DNA from: Rubrivivax gelatinosus IL144
GTDB lineage: Bacteria; Pseudomonadota; Gammaproteobacteria; Burkholderiales; Burkholderiaceae_C
Length of the DNA: 64,000 nt
Direction: 5' to 3'
Assembly: GCF_000284255.1 (NCBI RefSeq)
Contig: NC_017075.1
Span: 1,364,001 to 1,428,000 of the forward strand
A model generated the notes under the pieces. The model did no database searches. It had not been told where the DNA came from and saw nothing but the letters and a program-made list of their open reading frames with translations. Positions 16,443-25,449 of the stretch are shown here, piece after piece (positions within the stretch are counted from its first letter, which is position 1; each line of letters opens with the position of its first letter). Made by a program: the position numbers and the translations under genes.

Positions 16443-17090
16443 ATGTTTTTTGGCAAGCTGCTTCCACGAGAAGGCAACTTCTTCGAACTTTTCAACCAGC
16501 ACGGCGCTTTCGTCGTCGAGGGCGCACGGGCCTTCATGCAGCTGGTCCAGCACTACACCGACCCCCTGGCGCGCGAGAAGCACAGCGCCGACGTCATCGC
16601 CGCCGAACGCGCCGCCGACAAGGTGACCGCCGAGGTCAACCGCGCGCTGCACCGCACCTTCATCACGCCGCTGGACCGCGAGCAGATCCACTCGCTGATC
16701 AACTCGATGGACGACATCGTCGACCTGCTGCAGGACTCGTCGGAAGTGATGTCGCTGTACGACCTGCAGCACGTCAGCGAGGACGTGATCCGTCTGGCCG
16801 AGATCTCGCTGCGCTGCTGCGAGCGCGTGCAGCACGTCGTGTCGCTGCTGCCGAACCTGCGCGACCAGGCCACCGCCGAGTCGGCGCTGAAGACCTGCGA
16901 GGAGATCGACCGCCTCGAATCCGATGCCGACCGCGTGATGCGCTCGGCGATGTCGCGCCTGTTCCGCGAAGAAGTCGACACGCGCGAGCTGATCAAGCTG
17001 AAGGCCGTCTACGAGCACCTGGAGTCGATCTCCGACCGCTGCGAAGACGTCGCCAACCTGATCGAAGGCATCGTCCTCGAGAATTCCTGA
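16443..17090 (+). CDS. DUF47 / PhoU-like phosphate transport accessory protein
   Basis: A 215-residue, mostly alpha-helical, Glu/Asp/Arg-rich cytosolic protein of the DUF47 family, related to PhoU. It begins FFGKLLPREGNFFELFNQH and has the helical-bundle segments INSMDDIVDLLQDSSEVM and LKAVYEHLESISDRCEDVANLIEGI that end such proteins. Genes of this type sit beside pit and are thought to modulate the transporter. The pit gene follows after 19 bases. Confidence 0.92.
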   Translation: MFFGKLLPREGNFFELFNQHGAFVVEGARAFMQLVQHYTDPLAREKHSADVIAAERAADKVTAEVNRALHRTFITPLDREQIHSLINSMDDIVDLLQDSSEVMSLYDLQHVSEDVIRLAEISLRCCERVQHVVSLLPNLRDQATAESALKTCEEIDRLESDADRVMRSAMSRLFREEVDTRELIKLKAVYEHLESISDRCEDVANLIEGIVLENS

Positions 17091-17109
17091 CCGCCGGACG
17101 GTCCCTCCC

Positions 17110-18120
17110 ATGGATGCAATCCCGGTCGGCTTCTGGGTCGTGGCGCTGCTCGTCGCGCTGGCCCTCATCTTCGACTTCATGAACGGTTTCCACGACGCGG
17201 CGAACTCCATCGCCACCGTCGTGTCCACCGGGGTCCTGAAGCCTCAGCAGGCGGTGGCTTTCGCCGCTTTCTTCAACATCGTCGCCATCATGGTGTTCCA
17301 GCTGAAGGTCGCGGCGACCGTCGGCAAGGGCATCGTCGAGCCCGGCATCGTCGACCAGCACGTCATCTTCGGCGCGCTGGTCGGGGCGATCGCCTGGAAC
17401 ATCATCACCTGGTGGTACGGCATCCCCTCGTCGAGCTCGCACGCGCTGATCGGCGGCATCGTCGGCGCGACGATCTCCAAGGCCGGCAGCGGCCCGCTGG
17501 TCGCCTCGGGGCTGCTGAAGACGGTGGCCTTCATCTTCATCTCGCCGGTGCTGGGCTTCCTGCTCGGCTCGCTGACCATGGTGGCCGTCGCCTGGATCTG
17601 CAGGCGAATGTCGCCACTCAAGGTCGACAACGCGTTCAGGCGATTGCAGCTGGTCTCGGCTGGCATGTACTCGCTCGGCCACGGCGGCAACGACGCGCAG
17701 AAGACGATCGGCATCATCTGGCTGCTGCTGATCTCCTCGGGCTATGCCAGCGCCGGCGACCACATGCCGCCGATGTGGGTCATCTGGTGCTGCTACATCG
17801 CCATCGGCATGGGCACGCTGTTCGGCGGCTGGCGCATCGTCAAGACCATGGGCCAGCGCATCACCAAGCTCAAGCCCGTCGGCGGCTTCTGCGCCGAGAC
17901 CGGCGGGGCGATCACGCTGTTCGTGGCCACCGCGCTGGGCGTGCCGGTGTCGACGACGCACACCATCACCGGCGCGATCTACGGCGTCGGCTCGGTGCGC
18001 AGCGCCTCGGCGGTGCGCTGGGGCCTGGCGGGCAACATCGTGCTGGCGTGGATCTTCACGATCCCGGCAACGGCCTTCATCGCCGCCGTCTTCTACGCGC
18101 TCAGCAACTATCTCTTCTGA
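17110..18120 (+). CDS. pit: Low-affinity inorganic phosphate transporter Pit
   Basis: A 336-residue inner-membrane permease of the PiT family with about ten hydrophobic segments in two homologous halves. The paired PHO4 signatures are DFMNGFHDAANSIAT near residue 21 and GHGGNDAQKTIGI in the second half. Such carriers import phosphate, often as a metal-phosphate complex, driven by the proton gradient. Its last 13 bases overlap the convergent TM2-like gene, and no terminator is seen. Confidence 0.94.
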   Translation: MDAIPVGFWVVALLVALALIFDFMNGFHDAANSIATVVSTGVLKPQQAVAFAAFFNIVAIMVFQLKVAATVGKGIVEPGIVDQHVIFGALVGAIAWNIITWWYGIPSSSSHALIGGIVGATISKAGSGPLVASGLLKTVAFIFISPVLGFLLGSLTMVAVAWICRRMSPLKVDNAFRRLQLVSAGMYSLGHGGNDAQKTIGIIWLLLISSGYASAGDHMPPMWVIWCCYIAIGMGTLFGGWRIVKTMGQRITKLKPVGGFCAETGGAITLFVATALGVPVSTTHTITGAIYGVGSVRSASAVRWGLAGNIVLAWIFTIPATAFIAAVFYALSNYLF

Positions 18121-18563
18121 GGGCCTGGTGGCTCGGTCTCCGGACCGAGCTGCCACTCGAAGAACTTCTGGCCGGCGTAGGCCACGGTGCTCGTGAGCAC
18201 CACGCCGCCGACCATCAGCGAGGCGATCGCCGCCAGCACCGGCGCCCAGCCGGTGGGGTGCACCGGATGGCCGGGGTTGTGGCGCGCGTTCCAGCGCTCG
18301 TCGGGCGTCAGCGCGAAGACGATCGCGCAGAGCATCGATTGCGACAGCATCAGCCCCAGCAGCGGCAGCAGCAGCCAGGCGGCGCGGTCGTCCTGGCCCA
18401 GCGTCTGCAGGCGCACGGCGCCCACCAGCCCGGCGGCCGTCGGCACGGCGTGCAGCCAGGCCAGCCCGTCGCGCGCGCCGTGCAGGTAGAAGCGGTGGGC
18501 GCCGAAGGCGCCGAGCGCGAAAGCCGCCCAGGCGGAGACGGTCTTGGAGCGGTAGCGCCTCAT
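18108..18563 (-). CDS. TM2-domain-like membrane protein
   Basis: A 151-residue membrane protein. The start RYRSKTVSAWAAFALGAFGAHRFYLHG is a TM2-type motif (GxxGxHRFYLG), followed by further hydrophobic segments (LLPLLGLMLSQSMLCAIVFA and APVLAAIASLMVGGVVLTST). The function of TM2 proteins in bacteria is unknown. It overlaps pit by 13 bases at the 3' end, and the acetyltransferase gene lies 16 bases upstream. Confidence 0.8.
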   Translation of the reverse strand: MRRYRSKTVSAWAAFALGAFGAHRFYLHGARDGLAWLHAVPTAAGLVGAVRLQTLGQDDRAAWLLLPLLGLMLSQSMLCAIVFALTPDERWNARHNPGHPVHPTGWAPVLAAIASLMVGGVVLTSTVAYAGQKFFEWQLGPETEPPGPQKR

Positions 18564-18579
18564 CCCGCTCCTTCGCGCC

Positions 18580-19113
18580 TCACTCGGGCGCGCTGTCCTC
18601 GCCGGGGCCCAGCGTGCGCTGCATCAGCGGCACGTCGAGCCAGCGGCCGTGTTTCCAGCCGGCGGCGCGCAGGATGCCGGCCGGCTCGAAGCCCAGCGCC
18701 TGGTGCAGGCCGATCGAGCCGACGTTTTCCGAGTCGCCGATGACGGCGATCATCTGGCGCGCGCCGGCGGCCTCGCAGCGTGCGATCAGCTCGGCCAGCA
18801 GCAGCCGGCCCAGGCCGCGGCCGGTGGCCTCGCGGTGGACGTAGATCGAGTCCTCGACGCAGAAGCGGTAGGCCGGGCGCGGGCGGAAGTGGTTGGCGTA
18901 GGCGTAGCCGACGACGCGGCCGCCTTCCTCCGCGACCAGCCAGGGCAGGCCCTTGGCGGTGACGTCGGCGCGGCGGCGCGCCATCTCGGCCTCGGCCGGC
19001 GCCTCGGTCTCGAAGGTGCCGGTGCCGTGCTGCACGTGGTGGGCGTAGATGGCGGTGATCGCGCCGACGTCGGCGTCGGTGCTGGGGCGGATGACGATCG
19101 GTCCGGTGCTCAT
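18580..19113 (-). CDS. GNAT N-acetyltransferase, phosphinothricin-acetyltransferase-like
   Basis: A 177-residue acetyl-CoA-dependent acetyltransferase. IRPSTDADVGAITAIYAHHVQHGTGTFE at the N-terminus and SIYVHREATGRGLGRLLLAELI (the acetyl-CoA pyrophosphate loop R/QxxGxG/A) are characteristic of the Pat/Bar subgroup; NVGSIGLHQALGFEPAGILRAAGWK is the C-terminal signature. Relatives acetylate phosphinothricin, methionine sulfoximine or unknown amines; the natural substrate here is not determinable. Confidence 0.9.
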   Translation of the reverse strand: MSTGPIVIRPSTDADVGAITAIYAHHVQHGTGTFETEAPAEAEMARRRADVTAKGLPWLVAEEGGRVVGYAYANHFRPRPAYRFCVEDSIYVHREATGRGLGRLLLAELIARCEAAGARQMIAVIGDSENVGSIGLHQALGFEPAGILRAAGWKHGRWLDVPLMQRTLGPGEDSAPE

Positions 19114-19186
19114 GCGGGATGAAGACGGTGCGGAAGGCTGCGGCGCGTGGCGTGAACGGTGCCCGGAAGTCGGCCCGCGCCGCGGC

Positions 19187-19380
19187 TTGTCGCTTCCGGT
19201 CGAGTCGAGTTTATAATGCGCGGTTCCCGGCGCCGGCTTTGGGCAGTGTCATGCGAGCGAACAGCAGGCATGAGACTGACGGCGCGTATCTACGGGGCCC
19301 GAAGACGTACTCTTTGATTGCCCGCAGCTGGACGTGTCCTCAGCGGTGCGGCGGTCGCCTCACACATCAGGAATTCCGAC
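19187..19380 (+). promoter_or_regulatory. rpsP operon promoter and 5' leader
   Basis: A perfect TATAAT (19212-19217) with a distant TTGTCG (19187-19192) marks the promoter. The untranslated leader is about 155 bases and contains an imperfect 11-base inverted repeat (19244-19254 with 19268-19278, one mismatch, 13-base loop). A leader this long is a natural place for autoregulation of a ribosomal protein operon, but no known element is recognised. Confidence 0.5.
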
Positions 19381-19629
19381 ATGGTCGTGATCCGTCTGGC
19401 TCGTGGCGGCGCGAAGAAGCGCCCGTTCTACAACATCGTCGTCGCCGACTCGCGCGAGCGTCGCGACGGCCGCTTCATCGAGCGCGTGGGTTTCTACAAC
19501 CCGATGGCCTCGGGCGCCGAAGAAAGTCTGCGCGTCGCGCTCGACCGCGTGACCTACTGGGCCGGCGTCGGCGCGCAACTGTCGCCGACCGTTGCCCGTC
19601 TGGTCGTCCAGGCCAAGAAGGCGGTCTAA
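19381..19629 (+). CDS. rpsP: 30S ribosomal protein S16
   Basis: An 82-residue protein of the small subunit, required for 30S assembly. It starts [25 protein letters not shown] and contains [14 protein letters not shown], the classic S16 sequence. First gene of rpsP-rimM-trmD-rplS. In-frame codons upstream of 19381 lack conservation and are taken as leader. Confidence 0.98.
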   Translation: MVVIRLARGGAKKRPFYNIVVADSRERRDGRFIERVGFYNPMASGAEESLRVALDRVTYWAGVGAQLSPTVARLVVQAKKAV

Positions 19630-19635
19630 AGCCGC

Positions 19636-20217
19636 ATGACCGTGTCCACCTCGACGTCACCGCTGACGGCGCCCGACGCGCCGACCCGGCCGGCCGACGC
19701 CATCGAGGTGGGCCGCGTCCTCGGCGCCTGGGGCGTCAAGGGCGGGATCAAGGTCAAACCTTTCTCGTCCGACCCGCAGGCGCTGTTCTCTTCCAAGCGC
19801 TGGTTCCTGGAGCCGTCCGAGGCCAAGCCCGGGCATCAGGTGCCGACGCTGCTGCGCGTGGCCTCCGCGCGCGAGCAGGGCGACGCCGTCGTCGCCACCA
19901 TCCACGATCTGACCGACCGGGACATCGCCCAGGCGCTGGCCGGCGCGCGCATCTTCGTCGCGCGTTCGAGCTTCCCGACGCCCGACGAGGACGAGTTCTA
20001 CTGGGTCGATCTGATCGGCCTGGACGCGCGCAACCGCGCCGACGTCGTGCTCGGCCGCATCGTCGGCCTGGTCGAGACCGGCCCGCACTGCGTGCTGCGC
20101 GTCCAGCCGGCCGACGAGCAGGCCGACGAGATCCTGATCCCCTTCGTCGCCGCCTACGTCGACCGCGTCGACCTCGCCGGCCGCAGCGTCCACGTCGACT
20201 GGGAAGCCGACTACTGA
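19636..20217 (+). CDS. rimM: Ribosome maturation factor RimM
   Basis: A 193-residue factor needed for late 30S maturation (the 3' head domain, with S19). The RimM N-terminal beta barrel contains [22 protein letters not shown], and the C-terminal PRC-barrel begins around [14 protein letters not shown] and ends [17 protein letters not shown]. The first 20 residues are a Ser/Thr/Pro-rich extension. It follows rpsP by 6 bases. Confidence 0.96.
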   Translation: MTVSTSTSPLTAPDAPTRPADAIEVGRVLGAWGVKGGIKVKPFSSDPQALFSSKRWFLEPSEAKPGHQVPTLLRVASAREQGDAVVATIHDLTDRDIAQALAGARIFVARSSFPTPDEDEFYWVDLIGLDARNRADVVLGRIVGLVETGPHCVLRVQPADEQADEILIPFVAAYVDRVDLAGRSVHVDWEADY

Positions 20218-20228
20218 CGGCGAAGCCG

Positions 20229-20975
20229 ATGCGCTTCGACGTCGTCACGCTGTTCCCCGAACTCTTCGCCCCGCACCTGGCGGTGGGCATCACGCGGCGT
20301 GCGTTCACGTCCGGCCTCGTCGACGTGCGGCTGTGGCAGCTGCGCGACTTCGCCGACGACGCCTATCGCCGCATCGACGACCGCCCTTACGGCGGCGGCC
20401 CGGGCATGGTGATGCTGGTCGAGCCGCTGCTGCGTGCGCTCGACGCGGTGCGCGCCGAACGCGGCGAGGTGCCTGTCGTGCATTTCACGCCCACCGGTCG
20501 CCGCCTGGACCAGGCCGTCGTGCAGGAGTTCGCCGCCGGCCCCGGCGCGGTGCTGCTGTGCGGGCGCTACGAAGGCATCGACCAGCGCTTCATCGACCGC
20601 CGCGTGACGCACGAGATCAGCCTCGGCGACTTCGTGCTCTCCGGCGGCGAGCTGCCGGCGCTGACGCTGCTCGACGCCGTCGCGCGGCTGCAGGAGGGTG
20701 TGATCCCGGCGCCTTCGCACGAGCAGGACAGCTTCGGCGACGGTCTGCTCGAAGGGCCGTCGTACAGCCGCCCCGAGCGCCTGGCGCTCGACGGCGACGA
20801 ACTCGCGGTGCCGGCAGTGCTGCTGTCGGGCCACCACGGCGAGATCGCGCGCTGGCGGCGCGAGCGTTCGCTGGAGCGCACGGCGCAGCGGCGGCCCGAC
20901 CTGATCGCCGCCGCGCGTGCCGCCGGGCGTCTTTCACGCGCCGACGAGCGTTTCCTCGCCTCCCTCGGGCTATAA
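20229..20975 (+). CDS. trmD: tRNA (guanine-N1)-methyltransferase
   Basis: Methylates G37 of tRNAs that read CNN and GGN codons, preventing frameshifting. The 248-residue SPOUT-fold protein begins [13 protein letters not shown] and shows [11 protein letters not shown], the knot region [13 protein letters not shown] and [16 protein letters not shown], all canonical. The stop TAA is itself part of the TATAAT that probably drives rplS. It follows rimM by 11 bases. Confidence 0.97.
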   Translation: MRFDVVTLFPELFAPHLAVGITRRAFTSGLVDVRLWQLRDFADDAYRRIDDRPYGGGPGMVMLVEPLLRALDAVRAERGEVPVVHFTPTGRRLDQAVVQEFAAGPGAVLLCGRYEGIDQRFIDRRVTHEISLGDFVLSGGELPALTLLDAVARLQEGVIPAPSHEQDSFGDGLLEGPSYSRPERLALDGDELAVPAVLLSGHHGEIARWRRERSLERTAQRRPDLIAAARAAGRLSRADERFLASLGL

Positions 20976-20976
20976 T
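20971..20976 (+). promoter_or_regulatory. Candidate internal promoter for rplS overlapping the trmD stop codon
   Basis: A perfect TATAAT whose TAA is the trmD stop, 109 bases before the rplS start. No strong -35 is seen. It would let L19 be made in excess of RimM and TrmD. Confidence 0.5.
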
Positions 20977-21085
20977 CGAGGGCTTTTCGATCCTCTGCCG
21001 GGTAACCGGCGGGCCGGCCATGTGGCCAAGGCTTGCCGACATTCCGATCCACAACCCCCGCGCACGATCGTCATCGGAGAAAACC

Positions 21086-21439
21086 TTGAACCTCATCGAG
21101 ACCCTCGAGCAGGAAGAGATCGCCCGCCTGGGCAAGACGATCCCGGCCTTCGCCCCCGGCGACACCGTCATCGTCAACGTCAACGTCGTCGAAGGCACCC
21201 GCAAGCGCGTGCAGGCCTACGAAGGCGTCGTCATCGCCAAGCGCAACCGCGGCATCAACAGCAGCTTCATCGTCCGCAAGATCTCCAGCGGCGAAGGCGT
21301 GGAACGTACGTTCCAGCTGTACAGCCCGCTGATCGCCTCGATCGAAGTCAAGCGCCGCGGCGACGTGCGCCGCGCCAAGCTGTACTACCTGCGCGAGCGC
21401 AGCGGCAAGAGCGCCCGCATCAAGGAAAAGCTGGCGTGA
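21086..21439 (+). CDS. rplS: 50S ribosomal protein L19
   Basis: A 117-residue protein at the 30S-50S interface. The conserved start [15 protein letters not shown] is reached only from a TTG at 21086; a GGAGA Shine-Dalgarno ends about 5 bases before it, so TTG is the likely initiator. Core motifs: [31 protein letters not shown] and [24 protein letters not shown]. Last gene of the operon, followed by a strong terminator. Confidence 0.97.
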   Translation: MNLIETLEQEEIARLGKTIPAFAPGDTVIVNVNVVEGTRKRVQAYEGVVIAKRNRGINSSFIVRKISSGEGVERTFQLYSPLIASIEVKRRGDVRRAKLYYLRERSGKSARIKEKLA

Positions 21440-21482
21440 TCGCCGGTCGTTCCGGCCCAGCCGGACGGCCTGCCTGCCATGG

Positions 21483-21506
21483 GGCGCCGCATTGCGGCGC
21501 CTTTTT
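21483..21506 (+). terminator. Intrinsic terminator of the rpsP-rplS operon
   Basis: Perfect 8-base-pair stem (ggcgccgc with gcggcgcc), 3-base loop and a run of five Ts, 44 bases after the rplS stop. Confidence 0.93.
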
Positions 21507-21521
21507 CGTTTCTGCGCCCCG

Positions 21522-22193
21522 ATGACGCCGACGCGCATCCTGCACCCGCAATCGATCCCGGTCGCCGGCGTCGACGCGCACCTGCCGCCGGTGCCACTCG
21601 AGCGCCTGACGCCAGCCGCGCTGCGCCGGCGTTTCGCCGCGCCCGGCGACTGGACGCCCGAGCTCGCCGGCGACGGCCGCCCGACGATGGACCGCCCATC
21701 GGCCGCCGCCGCGGTGCTGGTGCCGATCGTCGACCGCGGCGACGCCGCGACGGTGCTGCTGACGCGCCGCACCGAGCATCTGCGCGACCACGCCGGCCAG
21801 ATCAGCTTCCCCGGCGGCCGCGTCGAGCCCGAGGACGCCGACGCCGCGGCCACCGCGCTGCGCGAAGCCGAGGAAGAGGTCGGCCTGGCGCGCGCCCGCA
21901 TCGAGGTCATCGGCCAGCTGCCGACCTACACGACGGTGACGCACTTCGTCGTCACGCCGGTGGTCGCGATCGTCACGCCGCCGTTCGAGCTGACGCTCGA
22001 CGCCTTCGAGGTCGCGGCCGCGTTCGAGGTGCCGCTGGCCTTTCTGATGGACCCGGCGAACCACCGCCGCCACGTCTTCGAAGCCGCCGGCGCGAGCCGC
22101 CAGTTCCTGTCGATGCCCTGGGGCGAACACTTCATCTGGGGCGCCACGGCGGCGATGCTGCGCAATCTCTACGGCTTCCTCGCCGAGACCTGA
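21522..22193 (+). CDS. NUDIX hydrolase, coenzyme A pyrophosphatase type
   Basis: A 223-residue NUDIX protein. The NUDIX box GGRVEPEDADAAATALREAEEEVGL is intact, and it is preceded by LLTRRTEHLRDHAGQISFPGG, the UPF0035 signature of coenzyme A diphosphatases (NudL type) that cut CoA to 4'-phosphopantetheine and ADP. The ATG at 21522 lies 15 bases after the rplS terminator T-run. Substrate specificity is inferred from the signature only. Confidence 0.92.
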   Translation: MTPTRILHPQSIPVAGVDAHLPPVPLERLTPAALRRRFAAPGDWTPELAGDGRPTMDRPSAAAAVLVPIVDRGDAATVLLTRRTEHLRDHAGQISFPGGRVEPEDADAAATALREAEEEVGLARARIEVIGQLPTYTTVTHFVVTPVVAIVTPPFELTLDAFEVAAAFEVPLAFLMDPANHRRHVFEAAGASRQFLSMPWGEHFIWGATAAMLRNLYGFLAET

Positions 22194-22220
22194 GTCAACG
22201 CCCCTTATCATCGCCAGCCG

Positions 22221-23210
22221 ATGAGTTTCTTCGCTGTCCTGTTCGCGCTGCTGATCGAGCAGCTCAAGCCCTTGCCGCGGGACAACGGGATCCACCACGC
22301 GCTGGTGGGCTGGGTCCGCTGGGCCAGCCGCAACTTCGACGCCGGCAAGCCCCACCACACGGTCGTCGTCTGGTGCGTCGCCGTGCTGGGCCCGTCGATC
22401 GCGGTGGCTGCCGCCTACCTGGCGATCGCCCACTTCAGCCTGCTGCTGGCGCTGGCCTTCGACGTCGTGCTGCTGTACCTCACGCTGGGCTTTCGGCAGT
22501 TCAGCCACTACTTCACCGACATCCGCGACGCGCTGGACCGCGGCGACGAGAACCTCGCCCGCCAGCGCCTGGCCGAGTGGCGCCACCTCGACGCCAGCGA
22601 GCTGCCGCGCACCGAGGTGCTGCGCCACGTGCTCGAGCACGCCTTGCTGGCCGCGCACCGCCACGTCTTCGGCGTCTTCTTCTGGTTCGTCGTCTTCTCG
22701 GCGCTGGGCCTGGGCCCGACCGGCGCGGTGCTCTACCGCATGGCCGAGTTCGCGTCGCGTTTCTGGGCCTTCCGCCACCGCACGATGGACGTGCCGACCA
22801 GCGAAGGCCTGATGACGCTGTCGCGGCGCTGGTTCGAGTTCATCGACCACGTGCCGGCGCGGCTGACGGCCTTCGGCTTCGCCGTCGTCGGCAACTTCGA
22901 AGAAGCGGTCGGCGGCTGGCGGCGCGACGCCGCGCTCTGGCTGTACCCCAACGAAGGCATCATCCTCGCCGCCGCGGCCGGTGCCGTCGGCGTGCAGCTG
23001 GGCGGCAGCGCCGCGCCGGGCGTCACGCCCGACCGCTCCAAGACCTTCGCCGCCGGTGCCGAGCCGGGCACCGTCGCCGCCGAAGGCTCGACGCCGGGCG
23101 CGCCGCCGCAGATCGGCCACCTGCAGAGCGTCGTCGGCCTGGTCTGGCGCTCGGTCGTGCTGTGGATGCTGCTGCTGGCGCTGCTGACGCTGGCCAACGT
23201 GATCGGGTGA
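22221..23210 (+). CDS. CobD/CbiB-family membrane protein
   Basis: A 329-residue inner-membrane protein with several hydrophobic segments. It matches the CobD/CbiB-like family seen in Burkholderiales (FRQFSHYFTDIRDALDRGDENLARQRLAEW and FWFVVFSALGLGPTGAVLYRMAEFAS), distantly related also to AmpE. No cobalamin genes are nearby, so an adenosylcobinamide-phosphate role is doubtful. A Gly/Ala/Pro-rich insert lies near residues 260-300. A TATCAT hexamer ends 9 bases before the ATG without a Shine-Dalgarno. Convergent with rsgA, 10 bases apart. Confidence 0.82.
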   Translation: MSFFAVLFALLIEQLKPLPRDNGIHHALVGWVRWASRNFDAGKPHHTVVVWCVAVLGPSIAVAAAYLAIAHFSLLLALAFDVVLLYLTLGFRQFSHYFTDIRDALDRGDENLARQRLAEWRHLDASELPRTEVLRHVLEHALLAAHRHVFGVFFWFVVFSALGLGPTGAVLYRMAEFASRFWAFRHRTMDVPTSEGLMTLSRRWFEFIDHVPARLTAFGFAVVGNFEEAVGGWRRDAALWLYPNEGIILAAAAGAVGVQLGGSAAPGVTPDRSKTFAAGAEPGTVAAEGSTPGAPPQIGHLQSVVGLVWRSVVLWMLLLALLTLANVIG

Positions 23211-23220
23211 TCGTCGCGCG

Positions 23221-24123
23221 CTACCAGCGCTTGGCCGACAGCTCGTCGAACAGCTCTTCGTAGATCCGGTAGCGCGACGGCGCGATCTCGCCGCGCGCCA
23301 GCGCCGCGCGCACGCCGCAGCCGGGTTCGTGGCGGTGGCTGCAGTTGTGGAAACGGCACTCGCCCAGCGCCGCGGCGAAGTCCGGCATCAGCGTCGCCAG
23401 TTCGGTCGGCGCGATCTGGCGCAGGCCGAACTCCTGGAAGCCCGGCGAGTCGATCAGCGCGCCGCGGCGCGCTTCGTCCAGCCAGTACCAGCTCGTCGTC
23501 GTCGTCGTGTGGCGGCCGGCCTTCAGCGCCTGCGAGATCTCGCCGACCTGGGCCGCGGCCTGCGGCACCAGCAGGTTGATCAGCGTGCTCTTGCCCATGC
23601 CGCTGGGGCCCAGCACCAGCGTCGTGCGACCGTCCAGGCGCGGCGCCAGGGCTGCGCGCGAGGCTTCGGGCGCGGCTTTCAGCGCCAGCTCGACGACCTC
23701 GACGCCCATGCGGCGGTAGGGCTCGAGCCGGGCGCGTGCGTCGGCGGCGGCCGGCAGGTCGGTCTTGTTCAGCCCGATCCAGCACGGGATGCCGGCCTGG
23801 CCGGCCGCGATCAGCGCACGCGTCAGCTGCGACTCGCTGAACATCGGCTCGCCGGCGACCAGCACCAGTACCGCGTCCAGGTTGGCGGCGAAGGACTTGG
23901 TGCGCCACTCGTCCTGGCGGAACAGCAGGTTGCGCCGCGCCTCCAGGTGCTCGACGACGCCTTCGTCGCCGGCCGGCAGCCAGCGCACGCGGTCGCCGAC
24001 GACGAGCTCGCTCTTCTTGCCGCGCGGATGGCACAGCACGCGTTCGCCGTCGGGGGTTTCGACGACGACGTGGCGGCCGTGCGCCGCCACCACCAGCCCC
24101 AGGTCCAGCGCCTCGAAGCTCAA
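23221..24123 (-). CDS. rsgA: Ribosome small subunit-dependent GTPase RsgA
   Basis: A circularly permuted GTPase that aids late 30S maturation. Domains in order: N-terminal OB fold, G domain with permuted motifs (GLNKTDLP = G4, LGPSGMGKSTLIN = G1, DSPGFQEFG = G3) and a C-terminal zinc knuckle (CRFHNCSHRHEPGCGVRAAL). The start is a TTG (LSFEALDLG) that overlaps the stop of the M48 protease gene as TTGA; 300 residues result, normal for RsgA. No ATG gives a complete OB fold. Confidence 0.95.
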   Translation of the reverse strand: MSFEALDLGLVVAAHGRHVVVETPDGERVLCHPRGKKSELVVGDRVRWLPAGDEGVVEHLEARRNLLFRQDEWRTKSFAANLDAVLVLVAGEPMFSESQLTRALIAAGQAGIPCWIGLNKTDLPAAADARARLEPYRRMGVEVVELALKAAPEASRAALAPRLDGRTTLVLGPSGMGKSTLINLLVPQAAAQVGEISQALKAGRHTTTTTSWYWLDEARRGALIDSPGFQEFGLRQIAPTELATLMPDFAAALGECRFHNCSHRHEPGCGVRAALARGEIAPSRYRIYEELFDELSAKRW

Positions 24124-25394
24124 GATGCGACCGGCTCGGGCAGGGCCGCCAGGCGTTCGCCGGCCGGCGGGTGCGAGTAGTAGAAGCGCGCGTACAGCGG
24201 GTCCGGCGTCAGCGTCGACGCGTTGTCCTCGTGCAGCTTCAGCAGCGCGCTGGCGAGCGCCCGGCCGTCGGCCTGCTCGCAGGCGTAGGCGTCGGCCTCG
24301 AACTCGTGCTTGCGCGACAGCGCCGCGCCCAGCGGCGAGACGAAGAAGGTGAAGGGCGGCAGCGCGAGCATGAACAGCAGCAGCGCCAGCGCGTCGCTCG
24401 GCGCGCCCAGGTTGGGGCGCACGCCCAGGCCCAGGTAGAAGGCCGGCAGCGAGGCCAGCCAGCCCAGCAGCGCCAGCCCAACCAGGCTCAGGCCGAAGAT
24501 GCCGACCATGCGTTTGACGACGTGGCGGCGCTTGAAGTGGCCCAGCTCGTGCGCCAGCACCGCCTCGACCTCGGCCGGCGCCAGGCGCGACAGCAAGGTG
24601 TCGAAGAAGACGACGCGCTTGGACGCGCCCAGCCCGGTGAAATAGGCGTTGGCGTGCGCCGAACGCCGGCTGCCGTCCATCACGAACAGCCCCTTGGCGG
24701 CGAAGCCGCAGCGCTGCATCAGCGCCTGCACGCGGTGCTTCAGCGCCTCGTCGGCCAGCGGCTCGAACTTGTTGAACAGCGGCGCGATCACCGTCGGGTA
24801 CAGCACCAGCAGCGTCAGGTTGAAGCCGACCCAGGCGACCCAGGCCCACAGCCACCACAGCCCGCCGGTGGCGCCCATGATCCACAGGATCAGCGCCGCC
24901 AGCGGCAGGCCGATCAGCGCGCCGACCGCCAGGCCCTTGGCCTGGTCGGCCAGCCACAGCCCGGTCGTCATGCGGTTGAAGCCGAAACGCTGCTCGATGC
25001 GGAAGGTCGACCACCACTCGAAGGGCGCGTCGAGCAGCGCGCCGATCAGCACGAAGGCGGCCAGCAGCGCCAGCTGATAGGCCATAGCCCCCCAGGCGAC
25101 GCCGACGCTGCCGAGCAGCGCGCCATTGAGCCCGTCCAGCCCGCCCAGCAGCGTCCAGCCCAGCAGCACGGCGCTGGAGAACGCGGTACTCAGCAGGCCG
25201 AAGCGGCCCTTGGCCAGCGTGTAGTCGGCGGCCTTGCGGTGGGCTTCAGGGGTGACGGTGCCGACGAAGGGCGTGGGCACCGCGTCGCGGTGGCGCGCGA
25301 CGTGGCGCGCCTGGCGTGTCGCGAGCCAGAACTTCAGGCCCAGCGAGGCCAGCAGCGCGGCCGCGAACGCGACCGTGACGACGAGAGAATGCAT
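24120..25394 (-). CDS. M48-family (Ste24-like) integral membrane metalloprotease
   Basis: A 424-residue inner-membrane zinc protease with an N-terminal M48_N region ([22 protein letters not shown]) and the catalytic motif [10 protein letters not shown]. The third zinc ligand is the Glu of [10 protein letters not shown]. About seven hydrophobic segments resemble the Ste24/CaaX protease fold. The ATG at 25394 begins a membrane segment ([22 protein letters not shown]); TAAACT lies 8 bases upstream. Divergent from orn, and coupled to rsgA by TTGA. Confidence 0.93.
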   Translation of the reverse strand: MHSLVVTVAFAAALLASLGLKFWLATRQARHVARHRDAVPTPFVGTVTPEAHRKAADYTLAKGRFGLLSTAFSSAVLLGWTLLGGLDGLNGALLGSVGVAWGAMAYQLALLAAFVLIGALLDAPFEWWSTFRIEQRFGFNRMTTGLWLADQAKGLAVGALIGLPLAALILWIMGATGGLWWLWAWVAWVGFNLTLLVLYPTVIAPLFNKFEPLADEALKHRVQALMQRCGFAAKGLFVMDGSRRSAHANAYFTGLGASKRVVFFDTLLSRLAPAEVEAVLAHELGHFKRRHVVKRMVGIFGLSLVGLALLGWLASLPAFYLGLGVRPNLGAPSDALALLLFMLALPPFTFFVSPLGAALSRKHEFEADAYACEQADGRALASALLKLHEDNASTLTPDPLYARFYYSHPPAGERLAALPEPVAS

Positions 25395-25449
25395 GGGGCG
25401 CGAGTTTAGGCTTCGGCGAGAATCGCCGTTTCCCCCGAAGAACCCGACC

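Noticed and set aside
19318..19380. In-frame N-terminal extension of rpsP
   Set aside because: S16 begins at [10 protein letters not shown] in all known homologues; upstream codons are leader.
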